This document shows positions 53,499 through 64,000 of a stretch of DNA of 64,000 bases, one piece after another (positions within the stretch are counted from its first letter, which is position 1; every line of letters begins with the position of its first letter). The notes under the pieces are model-generated. The model searched no databases. It saw nothing but the letters and a program-made list of their open reading frames with translations, and had not been told where the DNA came from. Source of the stretch: Lotus japonicus (Eukaryota > Streptophyta > Magnoliopsida > Fabales > Fabaceae); the NCBI RefSeq assembly GCF_012489685.1, contig NC_080045.1, forward strand, positions 12,673,648 through 12,737,647, given 5' to 3'. The position numbers were made by a program, and so were the translations under genes.

Positions 53499-53761
53499 TG
53501 TTGGTTTTTAGGGTTTAATGCGGTAAAAGTAATTAAAGCAGCGTAATATTTCATTTGTTGAAAGACTTACTTATACAAAATACAAAGAGTGAAAATAAGA
53601 ATTCTGCTACGACTTAACATCACATTGTTTCTTGAAAATCAGAAAAGTAAAACAGCTTAAATAAGCACCCTATTTAATGAAATTCTGCATATCATCATTA
53701 CACTATACCAAAAAACCTTTTAATAGACTTAACCTATGTAATATAAGGAAAAGACTCAACA
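53499..53761 (-). repeat. 3' LTR of the degenerate copia element
   Basis: Followed on the plus side by CTAATACTCCTCTAG, whose reverse complement is purine-rich and stands where a polypurine tract belongs. Confidence 0.65.
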
Positions 53762-54473
53762 CTAATACTCCTCTAGATTTTTCTTAGAGACTCTAAGCTT
53801 GCTTTGACTTCTCAACTTCATGACTTGCCAAAGAGGAAAAAGTATTATAACAACTCCATGCCTTTGATAATAGTCTTTATCAACCAATCCTGCCTAAAAT
53901 TTGTTCATAGAACCATCAAAATTCAATTTGTTTCTATAAACCTGCTTAATCCTTGATGACTTGACTTGTCTTCAAGTTGCAAAGTTTTATTTTTCTTTAT
54001 CATTTTTGTCTCATACTGCATAACAACTCTCCAACCATCTATGATTGCAGATTGCAGATTTTACATAACTTGAAGGTTCAATTGCATCAACATTGCACTT
54101 TTCATAACCTTGAGCAAGCAGTCCGATTCTACTAATCGAAAAATCAGGATCCTTGCTCGAATTTTCTTCATTTTCAAATTTTTGGTGTAATGGTGCTGGA
54201 GATTGTCTACTCCAAGCTTCTCCTTTATTGAGGTCTTTACTTCACTTGAAGAAGCATGCATTGCAGTATGTTTCCACTCTATAAAAAAAAATTCTCATTT
54301 TAATACTCATTAGTTTTCGATCATTAGGATCAAATATATGTAAAGTGTAGTGTTTTTCCAGCATTTATCCAACACTTAACAGATTTTGATTTAACTAAGG
54401 AACTAATAAGAATTCAGAAATATATTTTATACTCGAATGAGTATCAATTTTAACCAATCATTGCCTTTAACAT

Positions 54474-55640
54474 TGATACGCTATCCGCAAGTATACGGTA
54501 CACTCGAAGTAATATAAAAGGTTGTCGAACCACAAGGATTGAGGGAATACCAATTCACCCAATGAAGAAGTTGTGTTTAGAGCACAAGAAAGTAAAAGAC
54601 AATTATAAATTTGATTGGTAGAGAGCTTAATTTTCAAAAGCAAAGAGGAAATAATGTTAAAGACAAGCACTTGGGTTTAGCTTCACCAAAACAAGTTATG
54701 CATAAAAGAGAGTATATGAATTTCAAGGAGTTCATTTTATGGTTGATACAGCCTAGTTCTTTAAGTGTTGATTCCTCAAGTCAAATAAAGTTTTCTAGTA
54801 AATCTCATTAGTCTGATTCCTCATGTACATTTGAATAATTTAATTGAAGATGAAGATCTTATAATCAAGCCACTAACTACTAGTTCCACCCTTATTCCTA
54901 AGGCGCATGCCCTAATCAATCCTATCTCAGGTCCCCCATTCTACACCAAACTTCCATTTCTACACTCAAGCTAATATTGAAACATGGAACATGAACTCAT
55001 AGAAGAAAATCTTTATTCCATATATACTCAGAAACTAAAACATAAACAAGTTAAGGATTCACATCCCAAGTGCTAAAGGAAATTAGCCAAGTACGGCTAA
55101 GGATAACACTATTCTAACATGAGAAGAAGCCTTGGAAATGCTCCAGAACACCTTACACAAGCTATTGTTCAGAAGAACTAAGATAACAAACTAAATTACA
55201 AGATTTTAATTTATAGGAAAAATAATGTGAGTAGGCACGCACGTGCGTGCCACTTCTACACACACATGCATGCAAATGTGTCTATTAATACCTTGGCTAC
55301 ACACTAAATGATTTCATCAAACACAACATCTAACCACAAAACATCAAATGGTGCACGTCAAGCCATCGAATTTCAGCTGCACACTAGCACATGTTAGAAT
55401 TACATATTTCTCATTTTGCCCTTAATTCCTCTATCGTGCTAGACCAAGGATTGCAATGCAAAAAGACTCAATCCTAATGACTAAACATGCCATTAAAGAC
55501 TCAAATGGGACTGTTACGCAAATGATGACTCTAAAAATAAAAAGACTTAAATGTAACTAAGAACTCTAATTAAGAACTAAAAACCTTAGAAAAACTTAAC
55601 AAAAGACAAGAAAATAAAGGGAAGAAAACCATATAAATTG
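54474..55640. repeat. 1.1-kb non-coding repeat, copy 1
   Basis: Starts GATACGCTATCCGCAAGTATAC, followed by GAAGTAATATAAAAGG and TCGAACCACAAGGATTGAG. The same order appears at 56386. AT-rich with no frame of interest. Family unknown to me; both copies lie inside the degenerate copia. Confidence 0.5.
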
Positions 55641-55661
55641 TTGAGTATGGCTCATAGGCAG

Positions 55662-55903
55662 TGTCATTGGGACAGTGGGTCGGGGTCTGCGTAGCAGACC
55701 CATGTTGGGGGGCGATTAGGGTTTGGGGGTGCGGGGGGCTTGTCCCCCGCGGTACGGTTTAGGGGTATTATTGTAAACTTGATCGTTAGTATCCCTGTAT
55801 AAGCTTGTAACACTATAACCCTAATTAATTGTATTCAGAAGAGAATCAATAAACGGAGCTATAGCTGCTCTATAGTCGCAGAGGTAGGCATTTTGGCCGA
55901 ACA
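55662..55903 (+). repeat. Solo-LTR-like block
   Basis: Begins TGTCATTGGGACAGTGGGTC and ends TTTTGGCCGAACA. GC-rich, with GGTCTGCGTAGCAGACC forming a hairpin near 55686. It includes AATTGTATTCAGAAGAGAATC and AATAAACGGAGC, like a transcript 3' end. The TG..CA ends, 242-bp length and polyadenylation-like signals suggest an LTR; no target duplication found. Confidence 0.5.
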
Positions 55904-55932
55904 GCATGAACAAAGCTTTCGTGTGTTTCTCT

Positions 55933-56385
55933 CTACTCTTGATCTGTATTCGTGTTGTTGTTCCAACATAAATCTTGGTCCTCAGACATCAACACTTGCT
56001 CTATTGCCAATGGTAAGTTTGGAGAAGTATGACCGATCAAGTTCCTTAAAAATGTTGCATCATGTATTTTGCTGAATAGCAAGAAGCAACAAACAAATGT
56101 TCTTCCTTTTTTTTCATGTAGCTCAACAACTTGTGCTTGTTGTTGTTGTTGTTGTTTTTGTTGTTGTTGTTGTTGGTTTGCCTTGTTTTTGAAAACCTTC
56201 TCCACATGACTAAGCTGATTGCAGGCTCTAACTTCAATCCTAGTCTGTACCAACATAAATTTGTAGAACGACTGGTCTTCTTACGAAGAGAGCAAGTTGG
56301 ATATTTTCATTTCCAACCTTCTCCTCTGTTGTTTGCCACAATGGAATCTTCAGCTGCAACTTTCTCTTCCGTCCTCATAGATCTT
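55933..56385 (-). pseudogene. Copia Gag zinc-knuckle region, relic
   Basis: Minus-strand pieces read CWYRLGLKLEPA and, in another frame, RACNQLSHVEKVFKNKANQQ with a poly-Gln run, then AQVVELHEKK. This matches the Gag knuckle region of copia elements (typically CxxCNQLGHVEKVCKNK), with at least one Cys lost to Phe. A (TTG)n microsatellite encodes the Gln run at about 56136-56176. Confidence 0.7.
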
Positions 56386-57534
56386 TGATAGCAAATCTGC
56401 AAGTGTACATATTGCTAGAAGTAATAAAAAGATCGAACCACAGGGACTGCGGAAGTTTACTTCTAATTTTAGCAATTCAGTTGCAATGACGAAAAACAAA
56501 GATAAAAATAGAGGATTGATTGGTTGTGATTATCATGAAAAGAAATTAAGACAAACAAATAAACGATTGTTGTTTTGAAAACTTTGGGAGAAAAGCTGCA
56601 CTAGGGAATTGAATCTGTTACCCTCGTTATGCATGTACCCGCTCCGAATACATATGAATTCGACTAAACTCTTTCAAGGTGTTATGTCTATGTGATTACT
56701 TGCTAATTACTTAGTCAAGTTCTCCTTCTAGCTAATTAGTGACAGCTAATCCCTTAGTACCTAATCCTAATTAACTAGAGATTTAGTTCAATATCAGAAA
56801 ATCATAGATTAATTGCTAACCTTATCCCTAAGGTGTAGAGACCAAAATCCAATTCCTCTCTAGATCCTTAGTCCATATCAATTTTCCAATTGTATAGAAA
56901 CAAGCAACACAATCTATGCGCAGTAGATAACAATCAAAGCAAGAGAGAAGTTCAAGAACAGAATATAGTCATTCATATAGAAACCGAAACGAATCCAAAC
57001 ATAATCAAAGAGATAACTTCATCTATCCCTAGCACAAAAGAAGATTTAGCCTGACATAGTCATGGAAACAAATCAAAATTCATGCCAAACCTCAAAATCT
57101 TGACAAAGAACCACGTAAAACTCTAAGAAAAACCCAAAAACACAGCTCTCCAAAGTTCTCACATGAAAAGATCCTAAACTAGGTTTAAAACGCACTTAAA
57201 TAGAGTATGGCTGATATTTCGCGCAAATGCGCGAACTTTGTGAAGGAACTCGCGCAAAACTGGCGCAAAACTTTCCAGCAGCTACTTCCCTGGCGCGTCT
57301 GCGCGAAATGCAAGAGGAAATTGGTGCAAAACTGGCACAAAGAAATCCAGATTGTTCCAGGTTTCGAAATTCCTATCTTTCTCCCTTTATTTGCTCCTTG
57401 TTTACACATCTTCTCCTAAAATAACAATAACAATAAAGGAAAATAAGTAAAACAAAAAAGAAAAGATTAACTAGAAGATAGAATAAGAGAACCAACCTAA
57501 ATAACTTAAGTGAATCCTAATGAAATAACATAAA
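56386..57534. repeat. 1.1-kb non-coding repeat, copy 2, splitting the gag relic
   Basis: Starts GATAGCAAATCTGCAAGTGT, followed by GAAGTAATAAAAAG and TCGAACCACAGGGACTGCGG. It separates the two parts of the copia gag relic. Near 57220-57310 a GC-rich patch holds several GCGCGAA/GCGCAAA motifs. Confidence 0.5.
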
Positions 57535-58130
57535 ACTCCTTACTTTCTTCAATAGAGGAGATTTTTTACACAAATCTCTCCGGAAGACACACCAGAATTT
57601 TCTCCACCACTTTTTTATCACTAAGATCTTCACTCGGTAATCTGATTTTCTGGACTACTTTTCAAAGTCTATATGAAAATTCCTTCACTTTTTATGATTC
57701 TTTCATTTTGATGGTTTCAAACTCTCTTCTAAGGTTTAAAACCTTCATCTTTCTTGTTCTTTCATTTTCTTGGAACTCCTCTTTGAGTTCGTCTCAAGTT
57801 TAGTTTGTTGTTTTAAGATTCAAAATCTTGATAAAAACTTCATCATGATCTGCTCCCTGTATGATAGTATTTTTCCGTCCTTAGCCACATCTTCATTGTG
57901 CAACCTTATCTGACCTATTGTTGGGTTGTTTGCTATTGGGGTTGGATTGTTGTTATTTTCTACCATATCCAATAAACTTTGAGCTTTTAGACTAGTTCTC
58001 AGTTTTGGAGCTCATAAATTATAGCTTTCTCTTGCAATACAAGATCGGAGGCAAGGAGGTGCTGCTAGATGCCATCTTGATTTGTGTTTTTTATGGGTTG
58101 AGGGTTCCTCACTTGTTTTTCTCTCTCACT
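57535..58130 (-). pseudogene. Copia Gag N-terminal relic
   Basis: Minus strand reads LSDKKVVEKILVCLPERF, then a stop, then KISSIEESKE, matching the Gag (UBN2-type) segment of copia elements. Further stops and shifts elsewhere. It lies just inside the right-hand LTR, as expected for a minus-strand element. Confidence 0.7.
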
Positions 58131-58152
58131 CATAGTCTTCTTAAGATTAAGG

Positions 58153-58165
58153 AGCTCTGATACCG
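58153..58165 (-). other. Primer binding site of the degenerate copia
   Basis: Minus strand reads CGGTATCAGAGCTC, one base from the standard initiator-Met site. Confidence 0.65.
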
Positions 58166-58403
58166 TTTATTGGGTTTTAGGATCTAAGATGAGAGTAAAA
58201 ATAACAACAGGTTAATATTTCATTCATTGAAAAGCTTACTTATATATAATTCATAGAGTAAGCTAAGACTTTTGCTACAACTTGACAACACATTGTTTCT
58301 CGAAAAGCAACCTATCTAATGGTGTTTTGCATATCATCATTACACTACACCAAAAATCTGCCTAATAGACTTAACCTACATAGCATAAGAAAAAGACTCA
58401 ATA
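58166..58403 (-). repeat. 5' LTR of the degenerate copia element
   Basis: Diverged copy of 53499-53761. Confidence 0.65.
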
Positions 58404-59390
58404 CTGACAATAATGATACATCCTTGATAAGAGGTTTAGTTACTACTATCGATGATGGATATATCTGAGATGAAAAAAATTCATAGATGACATGAAATAT
58501 GAGAGTAAAGTGCTTATTTAACCCCAAAAACAAACAAAATTTAGAAAGCACAAATATGATACATAAAATTATTATAATTAATATAAAGACATATATAAAA
58601 AAAAGTAAGAATTGAGCGTTGTTTACTTTTTAAAAATGTGTTTAAGCTTATACAGAGATTTGAGTTTTTAAAAAAAGAAAAGATGAAGACTTGGAGATAA
58701 TTATTCAGTAGGCTTCAATCTTCTTCATCTTCTTCATTTTACAGTCCTTTAGAATATTATCGTTAGAGGTTCTTCTTCTTCTTATTCTTTCTTTAGAATA
58801 TTAACGTTAGAGGTTTTCCTCCTCTTCCTCCTCCTCCTCAACAACAAAGTGGTAGGCGATGCCAGCTTGATGTGAGATACAATCTTCAAGTAGTTTGGGT
58901 AGATGATGTTTCTATTTCCTTACAGACGATGTCTTACTCAAGTCAATGTATTTGAAATTTCAAAAAATAATCTTTAGTGCATTTTTTTCTCATATATTTA
59001 TAACTCAATTCTTGTTTTCATCAAAACATACAAAAAGATTTTAAATACTCGTTGTTGAAAATTAACATAAAGTTCTGGTTAATAGTTTCGGAACTATTAT
59101 GGGTAATAGAGTTGGGGAGGAGGAAAACAATCTTGGTAAGTGTTAAGTGTTGGTCAAGGATAAATGTGTTGAATAACGTTACAGAAGAAAATGATCATTC
59201 CTTTTACAAAAGCTGAAACCGTATAGCTAGGCACCATAGAAATCTGAGAGCATATAGCAGACACGATGGAATTAAGATGGAATAGTAAGATCAAGAATAA
59301 AAGGAGAAATTTAATATGAATATTTTCATAATCTTACTACCAAGAATTTCAAAAGGTTATCTAAGATCTAAATCTAAACTGGCTTAAAAT
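58404..59390. other. AT-rich intergenic DNA, no gene seen
   Basis: TCTTC-rich stretches around 58720-58840, including a local duplication of TAGAATATTA(T/A)CGTTAGAGG (near 58750 and 58794). Confidence 0.4.
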
Positions 59391-59392
59391 AA

Positions 59393-62170
59393 ATTTTGGT
59401 CCCCCATGAATTTGAGTTGTGGAAGACTACTCACTAAAGAATTTTATTAGAAGTTTTAGTCCCACAAGTTATCCTCCGTCAATACAATTGGTCTCTTGGC
59501 TATATTATGTTAGAAAACTAACATTTTTTTGGGTTATCCAACGAATTCTAAATCAACTTCAAATATTTCGTTTGAAACAGGAAGACATAATCTTGATTCT
59601 AGTAGGGAAGAGAAACTTCCCCAATGTATTGTAATTATATTGAAAGAAAAAAAGGAGGCTCATTACTCACAACTCACAACTCAGCTTTTTGGAAACATTA
59701 CACGTGTATTGTAATTACATTTATTAAAAAAAAAGGAGGCTTCTTCTTCTTCTTCTTCTCCGTAATCAAGGAGTTCCATCACCAGCCCCAGCAACAACAT
59801 CACCAGCCCCAGAAGCAGCAACAACACCAACCCCAGCAGTACCGACAACGTCAACCCCAGCAGTACTAGCAAGATCAACCTCAGCAGCACCAACAACAGC
59901 ACCACCCCAAACTTTACCCTTGATGTAGTCCGCTAAGTGTGGATCAGGAGCAGGAACGTGGCTAATGAAAGGCTCAGGATCACATAGGGCAGGGACTTGA
60001 TAGAAGAGATGTTAGGGATTAAGTGACGTGTGAAACCTATAACACTTCCTATCAATCCATTGTTGATCAAACCACTATGCATTCTCAAATTGCAAATTCC
60101 CCCAAGAAAGAAAATACAACCACCATCCCAATTGATTTCATAATCAACACATAATACCCTAAAGAGAATGGAAGATGAGGTGCGATGGGGGTGGGGTGAT
60201 GATGAGGAGGGTGGTGGGGGTGGTGGTGTGCGTTGTGGTGGCGGTGTAGAGAGAACTAACGCAGCCACCCCATAACCGTAGGTGTTAGTCACCCAGAAGC
60301 CATAGGTGAGGCCGAAGCCACCAGTGAGGAATGTTTCATGGCGGATCTTCAACGTGTAACCAGCAACCCCCACGGTATAGAGCCCTACACCTGCGGGGTG
60401 AAGATGGCCGCCGGATAGTGGTGGCTTTGGACAAGAGAGTCCACTGTCGGAGCTAGAAACAAGGAGGATGCAAAAGCCACAAACACACAACAATGGTAAG
60501 GTTTCAGGGGAAGCACACGGCGGTGAGGGGGAGACATTAAGGAAACCACTAGCGAAGCCATGGTGGAGTGAGAATTGAAAATCACTGAGAGAAATGGGAG
60601 GGAAATTTGAGAGGAAAATTTGAGAGGAAATTGGGGAGGTAAAATTCTTCACCTTCAAACATACTTCCATCATTTTCATCAAATTATGGAGGATCATCCT
60701 CCACAAAATGTAGAGGATCATCATCCGCAAAATCTGATGGCTCTGGAAAATCAGGATCCGAAGAGAAAGTGACTGAAATGAGCCACGGTTTGGCGTCAGA
60801 TGATGAGGATGGTGCTGCAGATGATGAGGCATCAGATGACGATGAGGACGTTCCTACTTTTGTTATGGATTTGGACTAGGATACGAAGCAGGCAAGGATC
60901 TACTTAGCAAGTCATGAGGGCACTGACCCCACTAAGTTTGTACCAAAATACATGCGAGTAGTCATGTTTTAATAATATACTATTGTTTCCTTAGAGTTTT
61001 ATCTTACTAGTTGTACTGCCATCGACCAAGGAAGGATATATTTAAAAGGTTATGCCCCCAATAACTTTTTTAGTAGCACATATTAGTATTATTTTAATAA
61101 TAACCCGTTATTGCCCCCACAACTTTATCTCATTAACAAGGTTATGCCATCAACTTTGTCTCATTACTGGATAAGCACAGTAGTGGGGGATTTGGGCTCG
61201 TTTGGCCAGAGTAGTATACAATTACAATATCATCCATGGAAGAGCTTCTAATTATCTCTTCAACCTCCCTTGTAACTTTTATTCGGGTTGGTTCGTTAGC
61301 AGTATCGCGGTACTTCAGCGCATCACAATCAGGTAAAATTATATCTTGCTTAAATTCATACTGGGCCTGAAGTTACTTCAACAACGCAAAGATGCTGGAA
61401 GTGATAGTATCCAACTTCTCATCATTGCATTTTGCTTTATAAAACTCCACACAAATGTACAGGGCCTTTCTTTTGCCCTTAATCTACAAAGTCCAAACAT
61501 TTTTTATGGTTAGGAATGTTTTAGTTACTTTGATTATATAATAAGAAGGCATAAAAGCAAATTTGATCCCCATGAATTTGAATTGTGCAAGACGAGTCTC
61601 TAAAGGATTTTATTAGAAGTTTCAGTCCCACACGTTATCCTCGTCAATACAATTGGTTCCTTGGCTATATTTCGTTAGAAAACCAACATTTTATGGGTTA
61701 TCAAGGTTTCTAGATTTTCTAGGAATTCTACATCGCCTTCAAACATTCTTCCATCATCTTCATCTAGTTCTTAAATTTTTCTAGAAAATTAAATTGGGGT
61801 AAAAAGAAATAGAGCAAAGATGGAAGTTACCGACAAAGGAAGAATATTTCCAAATTGTGGGTTGTTCCGTATCTTATTCACCATTTTACCTTAATTTTTC
61901 TGTTCTCTAAAAGAATACTTTGAAAGTCTCATAGCTTAAATTTATGCTAGAAAAAATTAAGATAATCTGAATAAGAGTCATGGGATGGTTGTACATTAAA
62001 AGATATGCAAGCGACCTCCTAGGGACACACTTATATACAACATGTTATCTTCGTCAATACAATTGAACCATTGCCTATATTTCGTTAGAAAACCAACGTT
62101 TTCTGAGTTTTCCATAGAATTCTTCATCACCTTCAAACATTCTTCCATCATCTTCATTATTTTCTTATAT
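59393..62170. repeat. Field of dispersed related repeats
   Basis: A block with CCCATGAATTTGA(G/A)TTGTG, TCC(T/G)..GTCAATACAATTG and TTAGAAAAC(T/C)AAC occurs at about 59393-59580, 61558-61770 and, shortened, 62038-62160. The phrase CTTCAAACAT(A/T)CTTCCATCAT follows at about 60650, 61738 and 62131. The copies look like ends of one repeat family, but boundaries are unclear. Confidence 0.5.
59740..60880. other. Possible captured or decayed coding sequence
   Basis: On the minus strand a 299-residue frame (59933-60832) mixes a His/Pro-rich start with a hydrophobic, Gly-rich middle; I recognise no family. Another minus-strand frame near 59760-60000 reads VPALCDPEPFISHVPAPDPH and AEVDLAST. On the plus strand near 60712-60880 an acidic stretch reads EEKVTEMSHGLASDDEDGAA and DEDVPTFVMDLD before a stop. 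None has a convincing complete gene structure, and the surroundings are repeats. Confidence 0.2.
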
Positions 62171-62909
62171 TGTTTCCAGAAAATTAAATTCATGTAAAAA
62201 TAAATAGAACACTCGTAAATAACGAAAGCCAGAACTGGCATTGCATTGAACAAATTGATATCCACTAGCCCCTCACCAATTTAAGCCTTATGATTCCAAA
62301 ACATGAAAATTCTACCCCGAACAACCAGCCCAAAGTGTCCTCACAAGAAATAAAACACGCATAGCAAAGGATTATGGTGGGTTTTTTTTTTGGGTTTTCC
62401 AGCCTCCTGATCGAGTGATCCTATCCCTCCACTTCTGCCAATCATCAAGAACGACCAAGACACAGACAAGAACCTACTTGCTTTCAGGTTGCAAACTCAG
62501 ATTCTTTGATCTGTTGCGAACCAGTTCGTGAAAGAAAGAGATCGTTTGTGGAAGAACGGTGTAGTTCTTTGTTCTTAGTGGAAGAAGGAGAAAGAGTTGC
62601 GATGCACCGCGAATCGCAAGCTCCTTCATCTTCGTTGTTTGGCGTGACAAGTACGAAGGTTCAGATGATGGCGGATTTTATGGACAGATATTGAAGAAGA
62701 ATGAAGATGACAAGAGATTAAAGGATTTGAGGTGGGGGGGAGGGGATTTCATATGAGAGATTTTAGAAAATTGAATCACCTATACTTTTGTTGGCAAAAT
62801 GACGAGTCTTTTATTTCAGTTTATGAAAAAATATATATTTTTTTTTAACGTGTCACGTGTGCATTTCCGCTTTTTGCCCAGGCTTCAGAAAATTTATAGC
62901 TCCGCCACT

Positions 62910-63490
62910 GGGGTGGTGGATGAGGTGGCGGTGGTGGTAGTAGTAGTGGTAGAGGATGGTGGTGGTAGTGCAGTAGTGGTGTCATCACCGACGGTGATGG
63001 TGGCGACGGTGGTGGTCGCGATGAAGGTGGTGGTGGTGGAGTTGAATGTTACCTAGTGGTAGCAACAGCAGTAGTGGTTGTGACGGATGGTGGGGGTGGA
63101 AATGGTGGTGGTGGTGGTGGTAATGGAGTTGGCGCCGGTGCTGGAGGTGGATATGGTGATGTTGGAGGGTGGTGGTGGCATCGGTAGTGGTGATGATAAC
63201 GGCGGAGATGTTAATTTTGTAAGGCCAAGTAATTATATTAAATAAAGGGCACAATAGGTGCCCAAAACTATACAAGGAGGAAAAGGAAGGAAAAAAAGAA
63301 AAATAGGCCAAGCTAGGGACACAACGGTGGAGGTGGTGGTGGATGTGGAGGTGGCGGAGGCGGAGGAGGTGTGGATGGTGGTGGCTTTGGAGGAAGGGGT
63401 GGAGGGTCGTGGCGGTGGAGGTGGCAACGGTGATGGTGGTGGTGGCGGTGGAGATGGCGGTAGTTGCAAAGGATGGTGGTGGTGGTTGTG
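62910..63490. repeat. GGT-rich low-complexity tract
   Basis: Imperfect GGTGGTGG and GGAGGTGG triplets. The long frames across it on both strands (Gly/Val-rich or His/Pro-rich) are compositional. It is broken near 63210-63320 by an A-rich insert. Confidence 0.8.
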
Positions 63491-64000
63491 GTGAAGGTGA
63501 GTAGTGGTGCTGATGATGTTACATGTTACTTAAATTAAAAAGGATATCGTAATCTTAAAACCAGGTGGAGGTGGTTTTGAAATTTAGTCAAAACCTATTT
63601 CATCTCTGTTTTTTCGAACACATTTTATTTTTAACTTTACATTTAAAAACTAAAAACCACCTCAAACATGCTTTTAAAAACAGAAAATTGCCTTTGCCAG
63701 TAAAAAAAAAACAGAAAAATGCCTTTAAAAAAACAGAAAATTGTGAAATAAAATGATGCATCCATTCTGGCTTGGACAACTTCTTTTTGGGCCTTCCATG
63801 TAATATGGTTGTTTGGGCCATGCTTTCTATAAGACACAAGGACATTCTTTTTTTTTTTCGGGTCGAATTAATCTATAAATACATGGACATTCTAAACAGA
63901 GAATTTATGCATTTACGATGTGTAAATTAATATTTAACGACTCTGTCTTTTTCTACAATTTTGATCTATGTCGAGCGATTATTTTTTTGGTTAAAACGAT
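63491..64000. other. AT-rich end of the window, no gene seen
   Basis: A-rich direct repeats AAAAACAGAAAATTG near 63675 and 63729. Nothing coding recognised. Confidence 0.4.

Larger units (their letters stand above)
53499..58403 (-). mobile_element. Degenerate Ty1/copia element, heavily invaded
   Basis: Diverged direct repeats at 53499-53761 and 58166-58403 share TTTTAGG, AATATTTCATT..TTGAAA, ACACATTGTTTCT and TTGCATATCATCATTACACTA-type blocks, and act as LTRs of a minus-strand element. At 58153-58164 GAGCTCTGATACC is the reverse complement of an initiator-Met primer site, next to the right-hand (5') LTR. Gag remnants occupy 57535-58130 and 55933-56385. Pol is absent. The interior is expanded by at least three other insertions. 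The LTRs are clearly older than those of the copia at 39747. Confidence 0.7.

Noticed and set aside
62799..63494. Val/Gly-rich and His/Pro-rich frames
   Set aside because: Compositional frames from imperfect GGT repeats, not genes.
1..64000. CRISPR arrays, bacterial operons, phage or toxin systems
   Set aside because: Nothing of the kind is visible. The tandem repeats found are not spacer-separated, and the gene structure is that of a plant.

Overview
The window is plant nuclear DNA: spliced genes with GT-AG introns, plant-type LTR retrotransposons, L1-type LINEs, MITEs, long-TIR DNA elements and a plant microRNA precursor. The gene set fits a eudicot. I lean towards a legume from the general look of the repeats, but nothing here proves the family.

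Host loci are few. (1) At the left edge, minus strand, is the N-terminus of a LOG2-like RING E3 ubiquitin ligase (1-287, continuing outside the window). (2) Two paralogous receptor-like cytoplasmic kinases of the CRPK1 (At1g16670) type lie on the plus strand at 10630-12965 and 26617-28496. Each has six exons; exons 3-6 have identical lengths (217, 238, 148 and 330 nt), so they are a duplicated pair. (3) A MIR160 precursor lies on the minus strand at about 46057-46160, with perfect mature miR160 and a well-paired star strand. These loci are not known to form one pathway: the kinases suggest stress signalling, miR160 controls ARF10/16/17-type auxin response factors, and LOG2 relates to amino-acid export.

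The rest is mostly transposable elements, many nested. Left part (0.9-10.4 kb): a MITE, a very young non-autonomous LTR element (1532-3451), three long-TIR Mutator-like or related elements, and a TA-flanked MITE. Middle (13-26 kb): retroelement debris, a hAT transposase relic split by another element, a SINE candidate, a degenerate L1 LINE (minus, 19.76-24.95 kb) and a 1-kb TIR element. Between 29 and 39 kb: interlocked inverted repeats with a palindromic MITE inside, a 3.6-kb solo-LTR-like block with tandem repeats and a fold-back MITE, a CACTA-like remnant holding a 1-kb MULE, and a LINE RNase H relic. At 39747-44844 sits an intact Ty1/copia element with one uninterrupted 1413-aa polyprotein and 166-bp LTRs differing at one base.

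Right part (47-64 kb): a full-length but frameshifted LINE (minus, 47362-53292) with an exact target duplication, inserted about 1.2 kb upstream of the MIR160 hairpin; a heavily invaded degenerate copia element (minus, 53499-58403); then diffuse repeats and low-complexity DNA with no convincing gene. I found no new defence, toxin or enzymatic system. The most useful observations are the MIR160 locus with its LINE-altered upstream region, the kinase pair with a conserved promoter block and a MULE next to only one copy, and several target-site-verified nested insertions.
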